The notes: a model not told the origin generated them from the letters alone. Shown: positions 16,987 to 25,040, numbered from the stretch's first letter. The stretch is 34,409 nucleotides of DNA from an uncultured Lachnospiraceae bacterium (GCA_947630125.1 CANRGO010000020.1:1-34409), one strand, 5' to 3'. Made by a program: numbers and translations.

Positions 16987-17772
16987 ATGGAATTTAGACC
17001 TTGTATTGATATTCACAATGGGAAAATAAAGCAAATTGTTGGCGGCAGTTTAAATGACCAGGAAGAAAAGGCTGTTGAAAATTTTGTGTCAGAACAAGAT
17101 GGTGCATACTATGCCAAGTTTTATCGAGATAGACAGATAAAAAATGGTCATATTATTCTTCTAAACAAAAAAGACAGCGATTTTTATGAGGCCACAAAAA
17201 AGCAAGCAATTCTGGCATTGCAAACATATCCTAAAGGTTTGCAGATTGGTGGGGGAATTACCCCTGAAAATGCTGAAGAATTTATTCGTGCAGGGGCATC
17301 TCATGTGATTGTTACATCTTATGTGTTTCAGGATGGAATGCTAAACTACAAACATTTAGACAACATGGTGAAAGCGGTTGGAAAACAACGGCTGGTCCTG
17401 GATTTGAGTTGTAGAAAAAAGGATGAGAGTTATTATATCGTAACCGATCGCTGGCAGAAATTTACGGATTTACAGCTGGATTTGGACTTATTAGATAATT
17501 TAAGTGAATTTTGTGATGAATTTTTAGTTCATGGAGTTGATGTGGAGGGTAAAGCCGCTGGAATTGACGAATCTTTGGTTTCCATGCTAGGGAAATTTAA
17601 TAAATGCCCAATTACTTATGCAGGTGGCGTACATAACTTTGAAGAACTTAAGAAGTTAAAAATACTTGGAAATAATAAAGTTCATGTTACCATAGGAAGT
17701 GCACTTGACTTGTTTGGTGGCCCTATGAAGTTTGAAGAAGTGTTACAATATATCAATGAGGAACATAAATAG
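16987..17772 (+). CDS. hisA: Eukaryotic-type HisA (ProFAR isomerase)
   Basis: Predicted 1-(5-phosphoribosyl)-5-[(5-phosphoribosylamino)methylideneamino]imidazole-4-carboxamide isomerase of histidine synthesis, 261 residues, (beta/alpha)8 fold. It has the expected acidic residues in CIDIHNGKIKQIVGG (Asp8) and VLDLSCRKK (Asp139). Phosphate-binding glycine motifs are GLQIGGGI (about 84-91), AGGV (about 212-215) and GSALDLFGG near the end. The features DLSCRK, DRWQKFTDL, DVEGKAAGIDE and FVSEQDGAYYAKFYRDR resemble the yeast HIS6-type branch rather than ordinary bacterial HisA. No other his genes are in the window. It is 20 bases downstream of fbp with GGAG before the ATG, and is followed by a strong terminator. 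Confidence 0.88.
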   Translation: MEFRPCIDIHNGKIKQIVGGSLNDQEEKAVENFVSEQDGAYYAKFYRDRQIKNGHIILLNKKDSDFYEATKKQAILALQTYPKGLQIGGGITPENAEEFIRAGASHVIVTSYVFQDGMLNYKHLDNMVKAVGKQRLVLDLSCRKKDESYYIVTDRWQKFTDLQLDLDLLDNLSEFCDEFLVHGVDVEGKAAGIDESLVSMLGKFNKCPITYAGGVHNFEELKKLKILGNNKVHVTIGSALDLFGGPMKFEEVLQYINEEHK

Positions 17773-17788
17773 TTTGATTATATGCAAA

Positions 17789-17816
17789 AAAAGAACCGGA
17801 AAACCGGTTCTTTTTC
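17789..17816 (+). terminator. Intrinsic terminator after hisA
   Basis: AAAAGAACCGG, loop AAAA, CCGGTTCTTTTT: an 11 bp stem with T tract. It is the first clear terminator after the riboswitch-led dapA-dapB-fbp-hisA run. Confidence 0.9.
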
Positions 17817-17931
17817 TAATCCGTAAAACAATATTGCTTATTTCTAAATAAAATTTTTTTATACTTGTAAAAAACATTTATATTTAAGAAAAGGCACATA
17901 TGAAGAACTGATTAATGATGTTATAATTGGA

Positions 17932-18132
17932 TTATAACTTTGCTACGTTAACAGCCTGAGGACCTTTTTCGCCATTGATTACTTCGAATTCAACTGCAGC
18001 GCCTTCTTCTAAAGACTTGAAGCCATCCATGTTTAATCCTGAGTAGTGAACGAAAACGTCATTTCCCTGTTCGTCTGAGATAAATCCGTAGCCTTTTTGG
18101 TTGTTAAACCATTTTACTGTACCTTTGTTCAT
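17932..18132 (-). CDS. Cold-shock protein (CspA family)
   Basis: A 66-residue single cold-shock domain (OB fold) that binds single-stranded RNA/DNA. RNP1 is KGYGFIS (about 13-19) and RNP2 is DVFVHYSG (about 25-32); it begins [18 protein letters not shown] five codons upstream is in frame but forms part of the Shine-Dalgarno region; GGAGGA lies 7 bases before ATG 18132, which decides the start. It is divergent from niaR. The untranslated leader is only about 40 bases, unlike the long thermosensing leader of E. coli cspA. Confidence 0.95.
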   Translation of the reverse strand: MNKGTVKWFNNQKGYGFISDEQGNDVFVHYSGLNMDGFKSLEEGAAVEFEVINGEKGPQAVNVAKL

Positions 18133-18180
18133 TTGATATTCCTCCAAAATTTAAAAATCATCGTCTACGACAACAAATAA

Positions 18181-18209
18181 AGAATACCATAGGTCTACAC
18201 AATTGTAAA
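18181..18209 (-). promoter_or_regulatory. Sigma-A promoter of the cold-shock gene
   Basis: On the minus strand: TTTACA (18209-18204), a 17-base spacer, TATTCT (18186-18181). Confidence 0.65.
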
Positions 18210-18365
18210 GGCTATTTTGACTAATTTCTAAAAAAAAAATCATATATTTATAGGAAAATTACATAAAACATACACAGACTTTAAAAAAAATAAAAAAATT
18301 TACTTGTAAAATCAATCATATGGTATAGTATTTTTAACATATTGAACATAGAAGAGGAGATAGGT

Positions 18366-18884
18366 ATGGAAGGAGATAAAAGAAGAGAAGCCATCATTGC
18401 CATGCTTGCTACCAATAGACAGCCTATATCAGGCACAGACCTGGCAAAGCTATATCAGGTTAGCAGACAGGTAATCGTTCAGGATATCGCACTGCTTCGA
18501 GCTAGTAATCGTAATATTATATCTACAAACAAAGGGTATCTGTTACTTCAAGAAGAAGAACAAAAAAATAAAATTCGAAGAACCATGAAAATGCTTCACA
18601 AAAATGAAGACATGGAAGAAGAACTGTACACCATCGTTGATTTAGGTGGTAGAATTTTGGATGTGGTAGTAGAACATGACATCTATGGGCAGATTATGGT
18701 TGATTTGATTATCAACAATCGCGCGGATGTAGATAGTTTTTTAGAAAAAACTAAAAAGTTTCAGACAAAGCCACTGAATGAGCTGACGGGTGGAATCCAT
18801 TTTCATACCATCGAAGCAGATAGTAAGGAAATTTTAGATAAAATAGAAGTAAACTTAATGAAAAAAGGCTTTCTTAAGAATTAA
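18366..18884 (+). CDS. niaR: NiaR-type transcriptional repressor of NAD metabolism
   Basis: A 172-residue regulator with an N-terminal winged helix (HTH_11 type; RREAIIAMLATNRQPISGTD then LAKLYQVSRQVIVQDIALLR, about 6-45) and a C-terminal 3H domain. In the family (YrxA/NiaR) the 3H domain senses nicotinic acid through conserved histidines, here VVEHDIYGQIMVDLII (about 104-119) and GGIHFHTIEA (about 143-152). The frame could extend to a TTG at 18342, but AGAGGAGA lies about 6 bases before ATG 18366. No NAD synthesis or niacin transport gene is nearby, so its targets must be elsewhere. A strong terminator follows. Confidence 0.9.
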   Translation: MEGDKRREAIIAMLATNRQPISGTDLAKLYQVSRQVIVQDIALLRASNRNIISTNKGYLLLQEEEQKNKIRRTMKMLHKNEDMEEELYTIVDLGGRILDVVVEHDIYGQIMVDLIINNRADVDSFLEKTKKFQTKPLNELTGGIHFHTIEADSKEILDKIEVNLMKKGFLKN

Positions 18885-18922
18885 TTGTTACGAAAATATT
18901 AAGAAAAAGTTGTCAGAAATAC

Positions 18923-18969
18923 GTCATCTGTGGTAGAATGAAGCGAGTTTACCACAGGTGACTTTTTTT
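18923..18969 (+). terminator. Intrinsic terminator of niaR
   Basis: GTCATCTGTGGTA (18923-18935) pairs with TACCACAGGTGAC (18950-18962) with one wobble, loop of 14 bases, followed by seven Ts. Confidence 0.85.
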
Positions 18970-19057
18970 ATTGTCATAAAAAGTTCACAAAAAGAATGAT
19001 GAAACTTAGTTCAAAACAAAATACTGTGTATACAGCAGACTACCTATGGGAGTGAAC

Positions 19058-19798
19058 ATGAAAAAGAAAAAGAGAAAAAGCCGCTATACCATGGTTATCG
19101 TTTCTCATAATCCAGAAAAGCAGGATAAGCAGTTGTTTTTATCAAGTTGGTACTTGCGTTTATTAAGCGTATTACTTGTTTTAACCATAACAGCTGGACT
19201 TATTTTTTTTACTGTAAATATGGTGATGAATGGAGCCTTACTACAGGGAAGTGAAAAAAATCTGGAGGAACTTAAGAAACAGATTGTAGAATTAACAGAA
19301 GCGAATCAAATATTGACGACAGAGAATACAGACTTAACGGATAAGAATACGATTTTAATTACCACAGTCAATGAAAAGCTACAACAAGAAGAAGCCTTTA
19401 ATGCAAAGAAGATTCCAGTTGGATTTCCAATCCTTGGAACAACAAGTATTTTGGAAGAACCCTCCACAGTTGTTGTGGATCCCGCTATTCAGCCGGCTTA
19501 CATACCAATCATTATTTTTCAGGCAGCAAAAGATGTATCTATTATTTCTAGTGGCTATGGTATTGTTACTGAGATAGCAGAAGATGGTGAATATGGGTAT
19601 CGTGTTGTATTAGATCATGGAAATGGTTATGTTTCCATATATCGCTTTAAAGAAAAACCGAAAGTACGTGTGAATGATGAAATTACCAGAGGTACCATGT
19701 TGGGAGAAACCACTGAGGATAACGAAAAAGTGGGATATCAGATTATGATGGATTCTGAATACATCAATCCTATGGAAATTATGGAAATTTATGGATAA
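19058..19798 (+). CDS. Membrane-anchored M23-like protein lacking catalytic residues
   Basis: A 246-residue protein with a strongly basic N-terminus (MKKKKRKSRYTM), one membrane segment (about 29-55), a coiled-coil stretch (about 65-115, KNLEELKKQIVELTEANQIL) and a C-terminal domain with the shape of an M23/LytM peptidase. GYRVVLDHGNGYVSIYRFKE resembles the M23 strand motif, but the zinc ligands are absent: no HxxxD, and the usual HLHFE position reads YQIMMD. It is therefore probably a non-enzymatic, periplasm-facing scaffold or activator. ATG 19046 is in frame, but GGGAG serves ATG 19058. It precedes a bactofilin by 23 bases; M23 proteins and bactofilins are partnered in cell-shape systems of other bacteria. 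Confidence 0.75.
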   Translation: MKKKKRKSRYTMVIVSHNPEKQDKQLFLSSWYLRLLSVLLVLTITAGLIFFTVNMVMNGALLQGSEKNLEELKKQIVELTEANQILTTENTDLTDKNTILITTVNEKLQQEEAFNAKKIPVGFPILGTTSILEEPSTVVVDPAIQPAYIPIIIFQAAKDVSIISSGYGIVTEIAEDGEYGYRVVLDHGNGYVSIYRFKEKPKVRVNDEITRGTMLGETTEDNEKVGYQIMMDSEYINPMEIMEIYG

Positions 19799-19821
19799 GA
19801 GAAAAGGAAAGGTAGAATAAC

Positions 19822-20232
19822 ATGATGAAACGTGCAGAAAAAGAAATGGCAAAAATAAATACCGTAATTGGAGTTGGTACCGTTGTAGATGGGAATTTAA
19901 CCACTAAGGAAACCACTCGTATTGATGGACAGGTAAATGGAGATGTTTTCTCAAATGGGAATATCATTGTAGGAGATCAGGGAAGTGTAAATGGATCGAT
20001 TACAGCATACAGCGTATTTGCTTCAGGAAAAGTGGTTGGAAACGTGATGGTGAAAGATAAAATCGATATCACTGCTACTGGTAGCATTATTGGAGATATT
20101 TATACCAAATTATTATCGATTGATGAAAAAGCTGTATTTCAAGGACAGTGTAAAATGAATCAAGATGGAAATAAACTTCTGAAAGAAGTTGCAGAAAAAC
20201 AGATAGAAGAACCAGTTACAGAAGAAAAGTAA
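19822..20232 (+). CDS. Bactofilin family cytoskeletal protein
   Basis: A 136-residue bactofilin (polymer-forming, DUF583). These proteins self-assemble without nucleotide into filaments that localise wall enzymes. The central right-handed beta-helix (about 12-110) shows repeating short strands with Gly/Asn turns: TVIGVGTVVDGNLTTKETTR, IDGQVNGDVFSNGNIIVGDQ, GSVNGSITAYSVFASGKVVG. The charged tail (KQIEEPVTEEK) is disordered-looking. AAAGG lies upstream; ATG 19822 and ATG 19825 are both possible. Coupling to the M23-like gene suggests a joint role in envelope shape or localisation. Confidence 0.9.
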   Translation: MMKRAEKEMAKINTVIGVGTVVDGNLTTKETTRIDGQVNGDVFSNGNIIVGDQGSVNGSITAYSVFASGKVVGNVMVKDKIDITATGSIIGDIYTKLLSIDEKAVFQGQCKMNQDGNKLLKEVAEKQIEEPVTEEK

Positions 20233-20262
20233 AAAAAAGCGTCGCTAAGCGACGTTTTTTTA
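20231..20262. terminator. Bidirectional terminator between bactofilin and yerC
   Basis: An A tract, CGTCGC, loop TAA, GCGACG, then seven Ts. It ends both converging genes; the yerC stop codon overlaps the T run. Confidence 0.9.
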
Positions 20263-20547
20263 TTTGGTCATTCTTCCAAAAATCAATTCGTAACCATCTG
20301 AGCCATAGTTTAAAGAGCGATTTACTCTACTGATGGTAGCAGTGGATGCTCCTGTTTTCTCTGCAATTTCCAGATACGTTTTGTGATCACGTAACATGGT
20401 AGCCACTTCAAATCTTTGTGAAAGTGACAACAGCTCATTAACGGTGCATAAATCTTCAAAGAAACTATAACACTCTTCCTTTGACTCCAGGCAGAGAATT
20501 GCTTCAAACAAATGATCTACCGCACCCGTTTTAATTTTTTTATTCAT
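20260..20547 (-). CDS. YerC/YecD family TrpR-related DNA-binding protein
   Basis: A protein of about 95 residues related to B. subtilis YerC, a Trp-repressor-fold protein. Family-typical motifs are DHLFEAILCLESKEECYSFF, EDLCTVNELLSLSQRFEVA and the helix-turn-helix region EIAEKTGASTATISRVNRSL, ending in NYGSDGYELIFGRM. Target genes are not known from the sequence. The start is ambiguous: ATG 20559 lies only 1 base after AGAAAGG, ATG 20547 lies 13 after; family alignment favours the latter (MNKKIKTGAVDHL). A 9 bp inverted repeat overlaps its promoter/leader region. Confidence 0.88.
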   Translation of the reverse strand: MNKKIKTGAVDHLFEAILCLESKEECYSFFEDLCTVNELLSLSQRFEVATMLRDHKTYLEIAEKTGASTATISRVNRSLNYGSDGYELIFGRMTK

Positions 20548-20568
20548 TTTAATAACCATGCCTTTCTA

Positions 20569-20596
20569 TTATTATCCATTTTTGGAGGGATAATAA
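20569..20596 (-). promoter_or_regulatory. Inverted repeat upstream of yerC (possible operator)
   Basis: TTATTATCC, 10 bases, GGATAATAA: a perfect 9 bp inverted repeat ending just upstream of the Shine-Dalgarno. It fits an autoregulatory operator of the TrpR-like protein, or an mRNA hairpin; not proven. Confidence 0.45.
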
Positions 20597-20760
20597 CAAC
20601 GAAATTTTTTTACTTACTTGCCACTCTGTCACAGTGAAGTTTCACAGTTAAATTTAATCAAAGTTTAGCATAATAACGTTATAAAGTAAAGATAATCAAG
20701 ATGTCAGAACATTAAATTTTGATGAACTATTTTGGCCAGTAGAAAATATAATCTCAGTTG

Positions 20761-20789
20761 TTTACAAGTAGTTTTTAATACTATATAAT
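20761..20789 (+). promoter_or_regulatory. Sigma-A promoter of the DUF1836 gene
   Basis: TTTACA, a 17-base spacer, then a perfect TATAAT, 41 bases before the ATG at 20831. Confidence 0.85.
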
Positions 20790-20830
20790 AGATGAAACAA
20801 GGCGTTTATGGTTGGGGGTTTTAAGAGTAT

Positions 20831-21454
20831 ATGACAATAGATAAAAATGATTTAATAAATAGTATTATGGAAAGTTTTGGTAGGATCGAACATATTAAAG
20901 CAGCGGATATTCCAAACATTGATTTATATATGGATCAGGTTACAACTTTTATGGATCGCAAATTAAAATCAACCACAAGAAACCCGAAAGAAGACAAGAT
21001 TTTAACCAAAACTATGATTAACAATTATGCAAAGAATAATTTGCTGCCACCACCAGACAAGAAAAAATATAGCAAAGAACATATTTTGGTGTTGATTTTT
21101 ATTTACTATTATAAAAATATTCTTTCCATCAATGATATACAGACGCTTCTTAAACCGTTAACGGATCAATACTTTCATAAGGACAAGAATTTTTCTATGG
21201 AGCAAATATACGAAGAGGTTTTTCGTATGGAGGACTCCCAGAAGGAAGATTTAAAGAGAGATGTATTAGAAAAGTACCAAAAGGCGTCTACTACCTTTGA
21301 GGATAGCCCTGAGGAGGAAAAAGACTTTCTCCATATTTTTTCATTTATCTGTATGCTTAGTTTTGATGTATATATTAAGAAGATGCTAATCGAAAAGCTG
21401 ATTGATAACATCACGAAGGAAGAGCCGAAAAAGAAACCAGAAGAATCCAAATAA
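20831..21454 (+). CDS. DUF1836 domain protein, putative DNA-binding
   Basis: A 207-residue protein of the DUF1836 family, common in Clostridia and thought to contain a MerR-like helix-turn-helix. The recognisable core is KILTKTMINNYAKNNLLPPP followed by DKKKYSKEHILVLIFIYYYK (about 55-96), where a MerR-type recognition helix and wing would sit. The C-terminal half is helical. The tail is Lys/Glu/Pro-rich (EEPKKKPEESK), and its stop lies in a 12-base tandem repeat. It has its own consensus promoter. It precedes the ABC exporter by 95 bases with a terminator between, so it could regulate that exporter or be independent. The function is unknown. Confidence 0.8.
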   Translation: MTIDKNDLINSIMESFGRIEHIKAADIPNIDLYMDQVTTFMDRKLKSTTRNPKEDKILTKTMINNYAKNNLLPPPDKKKYSKEHILVLIFIYYYKNILSINDIQTLLKPLTDQYFHKDKNFSMEQIYEEVFRMEDSQKEDLKRDVLEKYQKASTTFEDSPEEEKDFLHIFSFICMLSFDVYIKKMLIEKLIDNITKEEPKKKPEESK

Positions 21455-21483
21455 GAACCCAAATATGAACCCAAATATGAACC
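21443..21483 (+). repeat. 12-base tandem repeat spanning the DUF1836 stop codon
   Basis: Units GAATCCAAATAA, GAACCCAAATAT, GAACCCAAATAT, then a partial GAACC. The TAA stop is the last three bases of the first unit; later units have TAT at that place and stay open. Confidence 0.7.
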
Positions 21484-21486
21484 AGG

Positions 21487-21518
21487 AAAGCCGCCGTTAA
21501 CTGGCGGCTTTGTTATTG
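21487..21518 (+). terminator. Intrinsic terminator after the DUF1836 gene
   Basis: AAAGCCGCC, loop GTTAACT, GGCGGCTTT, followed by TGTTATT: a 9 bp stem with a weak T tract. Confidence 0.75.
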
Positions 21519-21549
21519 CATTTAAACCTATAAATGAAGGAGACTTTAT

Positions 21550-23307
21550 ATGTTTTCATTACTTCGTTATATGAAAGAATATAAAAAAGAAGCGATTCTA
21601 GCACCTGTATTTAAAATGCTGGAGGCTTTTTTTGAGTTATTAATTCCTTTTCTGTTGATTCAGTTATTTGATGTGGGAATTGGTGAACAGAATCAGAGAG
21701 TTATTTGGCTACAAATAATACTGATGCTTATATTTGCACTTATTGGCTTGATCAGTTCCATCACGGCTCAGTTTTATGCAGCAAAAGCCGCGGTATCCTT
21801 TACAGCAAAAATAAGAGAAATTCTCTTTGATAAACTGTTGCATTTTTCATGGTTCCAAATTGATAGGATGGGAACATCAACCCTGATTAACCGTATGAGT
21901 CAGGATATGAACCAGATACAGTCTGGGGTAAATATGATTTTGCGCCTCTTTCTAAGATCTCCATTTGTTGTATTTGGATCGCTGGTGATGGTATTTATAC
22001 TAGATAGAAAAGCAGGATTTTTCTTTGTTGCATTGATTATTCTATTGGGTATTTTAGTTTTTATGGTTTTGGTTGTTACCCTCCCATTGTATGGAGAAGT
22101 TCAAAACAGACTGGATCATATGGTTTTATTACTAAAAGAAAATCTAAGTGGGATACGCTTCATTCGTTCTTTTGTTGTAAAAAGACAAGAAATTGAAAAT
22201 TATGATGCGAAGGCAGATGCTTTGTACCGTTTGCAGAAGAGAGCTGCAACCTTTGCATCCTTTTTAAATCCTGGGACAATTTTGATTTTGAATGTATTTA
22301 TGGTTCTTTTACTGTATACTGGTGCGTTTCGTATCGGGGAAGGAACCTTAAGTAAAGGGGTTTTGATTGCACTCTTAAACTATATGGCTCAGATTTTAGG
22401 CGAATTTGTGAAGTTTGCCAATTTAATGTTGATTATAAATAAAACGGCGGTAAGTGGAAGACGTGTACAGGAATTACTTTCATCCGAGGTGGAAGTAGAA
22501 CAGCCTGACCACGTTTTTGTTCAGTCAGAAGATGGAACGAAACAGATAGATAAAACAGCGGCTGTGGAGTATCAACATGTGAATTTGATTTATGGTTCAA
22601 ACAAGGAGCCCTCATTGAAAGATATTAATTTTTCAGTGAAGAAAGGACAATTTATTGGAATAACAGGTCCAACAGGAAGTGGAAAATCCTCCCTTCTTTA
22701 TCTGTTGGCGGGATTTTATACGAAGACTAGCGGTGAGATTTATGTGGATGGGCAAAAACAGTCCGCATATTCTCTGAACCAGTTACGAGCCAAATTTGGG
22801 ATTGTTTTACAGAAAACAGTGTTGTTTCAGCGTTCTATTTTAGACAATCTCAAGATGGGAAAGCCAGAGTGTAACACAGAGGAAGCTCTTTTGGCTTTGG
22901 AACAGGCAGAAGCACTTTCTTTTGTAAAAGAAAAGATGGATGGGATACAGGAATTGTTATATCAGGGCGGAAATAATCTTTCAGGTGGTCAGAAACAGAG
23001 ACTGGCAATCGCAAGAGCTTTAATCAAGAAACCAGAAATCCTTATTCTGGATGATTGTACATCTGCCTTGGATTATCAAACGGAAAAGAGATTATGGAAT
23101 ACTTTAAAACATTTACCATTTCAGCCAACCATTTTTATGGTTTCTCAAAGAATACAAAGTATGGATCAGGCAGATTTGATTTTGGTTATGGATCAAGGAG
23201 AATTGGTAGGCTATGGAACAAGCACCGAACTTCTTGAAACTTGTAAGGTATATCAGGAATTATACCAGAGCCAGAAGGAAAGTCAGGTGAATCATGAAGC
23301 GATATAA
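21550..23307 (+). CDS. ABC exporter subunit A (permease-ATPase, degenerate catalytic site)
   Basis: A 585-residue half-transporter with six predicted membrane helices (about 15-300) fused to an ATPase domain. It shows Walker A GPTGSGKSS (about 373-381), canonical signature LSGGQKQ, and Walker B ILILDDCTSALD, where the catalytic Glu is Asp. The switch position reads VSQR where His is usual. This matches the degenerate-site subunit of heterodimeric exporters such as TM287/288. GAAGGAG lies 7 bases before the ATG. Its 3' end overlaps the partner gene by 14 bases, indicating translational coupling. The substrate (drug, lipid or peptide) is unknown. Confidence 0.92.
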   Translation: MFSLLRYMKEYKKEAILAPVFKMLEAFFELLIPFLLIQLFDVGIGEQNQRVIWLQIILMLIFALIGLISSITAQFYAAKAAVSFTAKIREILFDKLLHFSWFQIDRMGTSTLINRMSQDMNQIQSGVNMILRLFLRSPFVVFGSLVMVFILDRKAGFFFVALIILLGILVFMVLVVTLPLYGEVQNRLDHMVLLLKENLSGIRFIRSFVVKRQEIENYDAKADALYRLQKRAATFASFLNPGTILILNVFMVLLLYTGAFRIGEGTLSKGVLIALLNYMAQILGEFVKFANLMLIINKTAVSGRRVQELLSSEVEVEQPDHVFVQSEDGTKQIDKTAAVEYQHVNLIYGSNKEPSLKDINFSVKKGQFIGITGPTGSGKSSLLYLLAGFYTKTSGEIYVDGQKQSAYSLNQLRAKFGIVLQKTVLFQRSILDNLKMGKPECNTEEALLALEQAEALSFVKEKMDGIQELLYQGGNNLSGGQKQRLAIARALIKKPEILILDDCTSALDYQTEKRLWNTLKHLPFQPTIFMVSQRIQSMDQADLILVMDQGELVGYGTSTELLETCKVYQELYQSQKESQVNHEAI

Positions 23308-25033
23308 AGTAATTTTGACCATGTTTCTATCTTATTTAGGAGCTAAGAAACGATTGTTATGGCTTTCTTTTGGATTAACATTTTTATCACAAATTGCATT
23401 GCTGTATTTGCCAATACTTACAGGTAAGGCTTTAGATCAGATTATGGATGATCAAATATACTATCAGAAACTGTTTGTTTATCTGATTGTGATGTTGCTG
23501 TTAAGTGTGACCCTTGGAGCTGGGCAATGGTTGGTGGCAAAAATAAACCAAAAAGTAAGTTTGTATTTAGTTAAGGAAATTCGAAAATCTGCATTTCAAA
23601 AACTTCATCGACTGCCACTAAGCTACCTGGATCAGCAATCCCACGGGGATTTGATTAGTAGAAACATTGGAGATGTGGAGCAACTTGGAGAAGGAATGCT
23701 GATGACCTTATCTCAATTAGCATCTGGAATAACCACCATACTGGTGACTGTATTTTTTATGTTTCGTCTAAGCCCAGCGATTTCTCTTGTTGTAATTGCG
23801 TTGACGCCTATGTCTTTGTTTGTGGCTTCTTTTATAGCGGGAAAAAGTTTTGTTTTCTTTCAGATGCAGGCGAAGGAAAAGGGTAAGCAGACTGGTTTTG
23901 TGAATGAAATGCTGGAAAACCTAAAGGTGGTAAAAGCTTGCCAGAGAGAAGAACAAATTGCTACTGAGTTTTCCGTTATCAATACTTCTTATGCAAAGAC
24001 CAGTTTAAAAGCAATTTTTTATTCGTCTACGGCTAACCCTGGAATACGATTTGTGAACAATCTAATTTATACCGTAGTTGCATTGTTTGGAGCAGGTTAT
24101 GTTCTTCGTGGGGTCCTAAGTATTGGTGGATTGACTGCTTTTTTATCCTATGCAAATCAATATACCAAACCTTTTCATGAAATATCAGTTGTTGTTACAG
24201 AACTTCAGAATGCGCTTGCCAGTGCAGAGCGTGTGTTTGCATTATTAAGTGAAACAGAAGTGCCAGATGAACGGCAAGAGATGGTGGAAGAAATAAAACC
24301 CACTTGGCTAAAAGAAGGTACAATAGAGCTGGAACATATTTGTTTTTCTTATGATGAAAAACCATTTATTCAAAATTTAAATATTCAGATTCATGCAGGA
24401 CAAAAAGTAGCGTTGGTTGGTCCAACAGGTTGTGGAAAAACAACCTTGATAAATTTGCTTATGAGATTTTATGAACCACAAAGCGGAAGAATTTTAATGG
24501 ATGGGAAAGATATCAAAACTGTAAATATGGATGAGTTACGTCATTCTTTTGGCTTGGTACTTCAGGATACCTGGATTCGTAAAGAAACGATTCTGAATAA
24601 CATCAAGATTGCAAAACCAGATGCTAGCAGAGATGATATTATACATGCTGCCAAGGAGGCATATGCGGACTACTTTATCAGACAATTACCTTTTGGGTAT
24701 GATACTTTGATGGAAGAAGGAGGAGGAAGCTTATCAGAAGGTCAGAAACAGTTAATTTCCATAGCTAGAATCATACTTCAGAAACCAAAACTTTTGATAC
24801 TGGATGAAGCGACCGCTTCTATGGATACCAGGACAGAAGTAAAGATACAGCAGGCTCTTAGTAAGCTGATGGAAAACAAAACTAGTTTTATTGTGGCCCA
24901 TAGACTGTCAACCATTGTAAATGCAGATGTAATTCTTGTGATGAAGGCTGGAGAGATGATAGAAAAAGGAACCCATGAAGAGCTGTTAGAAAAACAAGGA
25001 TTTTATGAAAAACTGTACTACAAATTAAATTAA
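23294..25033 (+). CDS. ABC exporter subunit B (permease-ATPase, catalytic)
   Basis: A 579-residue partner of the preceding half-transporter: six membrane helices (about 20-310), then an ATPase domain with Walker A GPTGCGKTT, Walker B LLILDEATASMD (catalytic Glu present) and switch His in IVAHRLST. The signature is LSEGQKQ rather than LSGGQ. The complementary pattern of intact and altered motifs in the two subunits predicts a heterodimer with one functional ATP site. It starts inside the first gene; AGGTGA precedes the ATG. The substrate is unknown. Confidence 0.93.
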   Translation: MKRYKVILTMFLSYLGAKKRLLWLSFGLTFLSQIALLYLPILTGKALDQIMDDQIYYQKLFVYLIVMLLLSVTLGAGQWLVAKINQKVSLYLVKEIRKSAFQKLHRLPLSYLDQQSHGDLISRNIGDVEQLGEGMLMTLSQLASGITTILVTVFFMFRLSPAISLVVIALTPMSLFVASFIAGKSFVFFQMQAKEKGKQTGFVNEMLENLKVVKACQREEQIATEFSVINTSYAKTSLKAIFYSSTANPGIRFVNNLIYTVVALFGAGYVLRGVLSIGGLTAFLSYANQYTKPFHEISVVVTELQNALASAERVFALLSETEVPDERQEMVEEIKPTWLKEGTIELEHICFSYDEKPFIQNLNIQIHAGQKVALVGPTGCGKTTLINLLMRFYEPQSGRILMDGKDIKTVNMDELRHSFGLVLQDTWIRKETILNNIKIAKPDASRDDIIHAAKEAYADYFIRQLPFGYDTLMEEGGGSLSEGQKQLISIARIILQKPKLLILDEATASMDTRTEVKIQQALSKLMENKTSFIVAHRLSTIVNADVILVMKAGEMIEKGTHEELLEKQGFYEKLYYKLN

Positions 25034-25040
25034 ATATTTG

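Noticed and set aside
20620-20650. Repeated TCACAGT in the yerC-DUF1836 gap as an operator pair
   Set aside because: It is a short direct repeat with only a 5 bp inverted core, far from both promoters; no more than chance.
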